The translations under genes and the position numbers were made by a program. From Terriglobus roseus (GTDB lineage: Bacteria > Acidobacteriota > Terriglobia > Terriglobales > Acidobacteriaceae): a DNA stretch of 64,000 nucleotides. Below, piece by piece: positions 61,355-64,000 of this stretch (position 1 is the first letter of the stretch; each line of letters begins with the position of its first letter). The notes below the pieces were generated by a model. That model ran no database searches, was not told the DNA's origin, and saw only the letters and a list, made by a program, of their open reading frames with translations. The DNA lies in assembly GCF_900105625.1 (NCBI RefSeq), contig NZ_FNSD01000001.1, positions 1,984,001 through 2,048,000 of the forward strand, written 5' to 3'.

Positions 61355-61676
61355 TCAACGCACGCCACCATTATGGAAGTTCGTGGCTGCTTTTGCTGGA
61401 CCTTGGAGCCGCTTGCGCGGCATCATGGAGTCGCGCTCGCTAGTGTTCCATAGGAATATCGCTTCGACAATGGCCGCTTGCTCCAAGTCTTCCGCATGAA
61501 GATGATCAACGGTGTCCAAGTTTGAGTGATGTGTGCGCGTCTCATATTCGAGCTCATCCTGCACAAACTCGAATCCAGGCAGGCCATCCGCGTCGAAGCT
61601 TTCGTGATCGGACCCAACATAAACTCGGTTGGTGACGATTGTGACGCCGAGCTCCTTGAGCGGGGCGATACGTTCG
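61355..61676 (-). pseudogene. C-terminal fragment of an M28 family zinc peptidase
   Basis: The frame reads ERIAPLKELGVTIVTNRVYVGSDHESFDADGLPGFEFVQDELEYETRTHHSNLDTVDHLHAEDLEQAAIVEAIFLWNTSERDSMMPRKRL and ends at a TGA. This matches the last ~100 residues of M28 aminopeptidases (SDHxSFDxxGLPGFxFxQDxxxYxxRTHHxNxD). The N-terminal three quarters, with most zinc ligands, is missing and no start is present. At its 5' side the frame runs into the head of a different gene. It is a remnant. Confidence 0.7.
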
Positions 61677-61758
61677 TGGAACCGTCTTCGTTACGCGTAC
61701 TGATGAGTACGACCGGTGTTCCGAAGTAGAGAATTGAGGGTTCGATAGTCTTGTGCAT
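61677..61758 (-). pseudogene. N-terminal fragment of a flavin-reductase-like (FMN split-barrel) gene
   Basis: From an ATG at 61758 the frame reads MHKTIEPSILYFGTPVVLISTRNEDGSTNVSP, which I recognise as the start of a flavin reductase family protein. After about 30 residues the match stops, and another frame continues as the M28 fragment. The two fragments meet near 61665-61680, suggesting a deletion that joined two genes. Confidence 0.5.
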
Positions 61759-61762
61759 ACAG

Positions 61763-62068
61763 CTAGTTTCGGGCAGGTCTTATGATTGCTGCATCCCGGT
61801 TCTTGCTCTTGAATTCGTGCGTGAATCGCTGAAAGCAAAAGCTCTTACAAGAGACGCGTGAGGCTGTCTTCATCAAGCGGAATATCTCGCCTGAGCCAAG
61901 GATCAGCAAGCGCGTAGCATCGCTGTTCTCCAGCATTGCATCCGGGTCAACGCAGGTCTCTCTTCCTAACGAAGAGCCGGTGGACGCGATCTCGGAGGCA
62001 CTCGCGACGAACTGCTGCCCATAGTTGACCCGGCCACACCGTTGTAATCGTAAGCTGCATCTGCGCAT
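61763..62068 (-). other. unrecognised open stretch, probably degenerate
   Basis: A frame of ~100 codons (MRRCSLRLQRCGRVNYGQQF...) with no family I recognise. Local base composition is less GC-rich than the neighbours and the fragment lies among remnants, so it is more likely decayed DNA than a gene. Confidence 0.25.
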
Positions 62069-62071
62069 GCT

Positions 62072-62728
62072 CTACCCCGCGAACCGGAAGGTAATGTTGT
62101 AGCGTACAGAGCCTAGACGGATGTGCTCTCCACGCTTGATGGGTGCCACTCCATGGAATCGGAGCCGTGATTGTCCGCCCCACACGGCGACGTCCCCGTG
62201 CTGCACCTGGATCTTTGTTACCGGGTCGGTACGTCGCTCCCCACCGAAGAGAAAGGTTGCTGGTAGTCCCAGCGAAACAGACACAATCGGCTTCGTGAAG
62301 TCGCCTTCATTCCTGTCTTGATGAAGATTGAGTTTGGTTCCGATCTCGTAGCGATTCAATAGACATGCGTTTGGAATGAATCCCGGATAGCCCGCGCGCT
62401 CCGCAGCTAGGGTGGCAAGCAGGACAAATGCCTCCGGCATCGTAGGCCAAGTTTTGCCGGTTGCTGGATCGGCCTGCACATAGCGGTAACCAGACCGGTC
62501 CGAAACCCATCCGAGGCTCCCGCAGTTGGTCATCGCGACTGACATGCGATGTCCTCCAGGTGTTTCCATGTTTCGTAAAGGTGAAGCATCGATCACACGA
62601 GCCAACGAAACGAGAACGGCATCCTCGGTGGCCAGAGCAAACCCCGGCAACAACGCTGCCCCCGGACCCAGAACGATCGGCGTGACCGCTCTTGGCTCGG
62701 GAGACGTGGCGAAGAGAAAAAGAGCCAT
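62072..62728 (-). CDS. alkB: alpha-ketoglutarate-dependent DNA dioxygenase AlkB
   Basis: A 218-aa enzyme that oxidatively removes methyl groups from 1-methyladenine and 3-methylcytosine. The iron ligands are His136, Asp138 (NLHQDRNEGD) and His192 (RFHG). The 2-oxoglutarate arginines are in RYNITFR (209-215). PGGHRMSVAMTNCGSLGW and IVSVSLGLPATFLFGG are near-identical to the E. coli pattern. The protein looks complete and active. It follows the truncated 2OG oxygenase by 7 bases; the ada/alkA part of the usual adaptive-response set is absent. Confidence 0.94.
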   Translation of the reverse strand: MALFLFATSPEPRAVTPIVLGPGAALLPGFALATEDAVLVSLARVIDASPLRNMETPGGHRMSVAMTNCGSLGWVSDRSGYRYVQADPATGKTWPTMPEAFVLLATLAAERAGYPGFIPNACLLNRYEIGTKLNLHQDRNEGDFTKPIVSVSLGLPATFLFGGERRTDPVTKIQVQHGDVAVWGGQSRLRFHGVAPIKRGEHIRLGSVRYNITFRFAG

Positions 62729-62735
62729 GTAACTC

Positions 62736-63140
62736 CTAGTTGGCGTCGTGGAAGATGATGCCCAAGACGTGTCGATGGCCAGAGCGGATTCGGCTCACAC
62801 CGTGTCTCAAATTGACACGGTAGAAGCCTCGAGTTCCCTGGTGCGGCCGATGATGAACAGCAAAAGCTACTGCGTCCCCCTGACGAAGCGGAACGACCTC
62901 CGGGCGCGACTGCATGCGAGGACGTTGCTCCGTGAGTACAAACTCCCCGCCCGTAAAGTCCCTGCCGGGTTCGGAGAGGAGGAACGCTACCTGAATGGGG
63001 AACACATGCTCACCATATAAATCCTGGTGAAGGCAGTTGTAGTCCCCGGCTTCGTATTGAAGTAGCAAGGGCGTGGGCCGCTGCTGACCAGCTTCATGGC
63101 ACCTTTGGATGAAAGCGTCATGTTGCTCGGGATACCGTGT
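62736..63140 (-). pseudogene. 5'-truncated 2OG-Fe(II) oxygenase
   Basis: From about 63140 the frame reads [134 protein letters not shown]. This is the C-terminal two thirds of a 2OG oxygenase often found beside alkB, with the HxD iron motif. The N-terminal part is missing: upstream codons overlap the divergent NIPSNAP gene's start and bear no similarity. No good start remains, so I call it a truncated gene. Confidence 0.65.
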
Positions 63141-63165
63141 AGCGATAGGTACTTCAGGAGAACTT

Positions 63166-63987
63166 ATGAAGTTGAAACAGTTTCTGCCTGCATTCCTGAT
63201 GTGCGCCTCGTGGGCGTTGGCGATCCCTGCACGTCCGCTTGCAGCGCAAGTTTCGACGTCCAAAGTTTACGAGCTTCGCATTTACACCGCGAATGCAGGG
63301 AAACTTGCCGAACTCGAAGCACTCCTGGGTGCCCAGGGAATCCGCATCTTTGGGAAACACGGCATCCAGAATGTATTCGATGGCACGGTCCTTGAGGGCG
63401 CGCCGATCGACGGTGCCGACGCGACGAACATGCTTATTTGCATTCTTGGCCATAAGAGCAGCGCGGCTGCAAACAAGGACTGGGCAGAGGTCGACGCCGA
63501 TCCTGCATGGAAGACTGCCTGGGCTGGTGCGGAGAAGAGTGGTCCGCTCCTGTCCAGGCCTGCTTCTTCCTTGCTGCTGGAGGCGACAAGTTTCACGCCT
63601 GTGCTTGAGGCACCCACGGCTGCCGGCGCTCCAACGAGAGTGTTTGAGCTTCGTAAGTACAACACCGGCGCGGAGAGGCTTCCGGCAATGGTGGATGAGT
63701 TTCAATCTGGCCTAGCGGCGATCCTTGTGAAGGTCGGGATGACACCCATCCTCTACACAACCGCCGAGGATAAGAGTTCGTTCGTCTACCTGCTTGCGCA
63801 TAAGGATCGTGAGGCGGCCCGCGCGTCCTGGACGGCGTTCACGCCAGAGTTCCGCCCCTTCATGGCGCAGTTCAATGCCAAACAGGCAGCCACTGCACCA
63901 CCTGCTGATCCCGCAGCGCCACCACGTCGGCGAACGCCGGACGACAACCGCTTTCTGGTACCCACGTCGTTTTCGCCGATTCGATAG
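63166..63987 (+). CDS. secreted protein with two NIPSNAP domains
   Basis: A 273-aa protein from the ATG at 63166, 5 bases after AGGAG. Signal peptide [28 protein letters not shown]. Two ferredoxin-like dimeric alpha-beta barrel units follow: [21 protein letters not shown] and [21 protein letters not shown], each followed by a strand with [15 protein letters not shown]. This is the NIPSNAP family; function unknown. A Pro/Ala/Arg linker and a short LVPTSFSPI end it. Its start coincides with the truncation point of the oxygenase on the other strand. Confidence 0.85.
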   Translation: MKLKQFLPAFLMCASWALAIPARPLAAQVSTSKVYELRIYTANAGKLAELEALLGAQGIRIFGKHGIQNVFDGTVLEGAPIDGADATNMLICILGHKSSAAANKDWAEVDADPAWKTAWAGAEKSGPLLSRPASSLLLEATSFTPVLEAPTAAGAPTRVFELRKYNTGAERLPAMVDEFQSGLAAILVKVGMTPILYTTAEDKSSFVYLLAHKDREAARASWTAFTPEFRPFMAQFNAKQAATAPPADPAAPPRRRTPDDNRFLVPTSFSPIR

Positions 63988-64000
63988 ATCTAGGTCGAAG

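Overview
The window is 64 kb of chromosomal DNA, about 60% GC. It is most likely from an acidobacterium of class Terriglobia (Granulicella/Terriglobus/Edaphobacter type). Two protein families largely confined to this group point there: a TIGR03435/DUF3738 soil-type secreted protein (9430-10203) and an acidobacterial VWFA-domain protein (14356-15399). Secreted plant-polysaccharide enzymes and DUF5916 outer-membrane proteins fit the same lifestyle. I see no prophage, integrase, transposase or CRISPR array. I cannot run searches, so all family assignments are by eye.

Layout. 1-4.5 kb: RmuC (cut by the window edge), a membrane diguanylate cyclase, and acpP-fabF. 4.5-10.9 kb: a polytopic membrane protein, a DUF2251-like protein, then a translationally coupled four-gene cluster (PIG-L deacetylase, NodS-like methyltransferase, GT2 glycosyltransferase, acyl-CoA-dehydrogenase-like protein). 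10.9-15.4 kb: rplU-rpmA behind a recognisable promoter, a LysW-like zinc ribbon, a rhomboid-like membrane protein, a LysM protein and the VWFA protein. 15.4-20.6 kb: prolyl oligopeptidase with an apparent ATT start, an SRPBCC protein, a zinc alcohol dehydrogenase and a methyltransferase. 20.7-26.4 kb: a minus-strand housekeeping block read in the order ispE, tRNA-Gln, prs, rplY, pth, rpsF, rpsR, rplI.

26.5-32.1 kb: secreted and envelope proteins, including a GH28 pectinase. 32.2-35.3 kb: three tandem Crp/Fnr regulators and a degenerate receiver protein. 35.3-38.5 kb: queE, queD and three membrane proteins. 38.5-44.3 kb: an ECF sigma factor, MarR regulator, DprE2-like reductase, FAD monooxygenase, peroxiredoxin and MOSC protein. 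44.3-49.5 kb: a long low-complexity secreted protein, an RNase HI with a C-terminal extension, yqeY with a tiny membrane protein behind it, and an aminotransferase-family protein lacking the PLP lysine. 49.5-57.3 kb: a CE12-type esterase, a DUF2076 protein, a DprE1-like oxidase, a serine beta-lactamase-like protein and a GH13 glucosidase. 57.4-61.2 kb: rpmI-rplT diverging from gyrB. 61.2-64 kb: a decayed patch with fragments of an M28 peptidase and a flavin reductase, intact alkB, a headless 2OG-Fe(II) oxygenase and a NIPSNAP protein.

Points of interest. The four-gene cluster at 6.35-9.28 kb has the same kinds of chemistry as nodB/nodS/nodC and may make a modified amino-sugar molecule. DprE1- and DprE2-like genes lie 12 kb apart. 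A family of short hairpin-rich repeats sits in at least five intergenic spacers. Inverted repeats overlap the stop codons of both rpsF and rpsR. Several genes look inactivated or repurposed.
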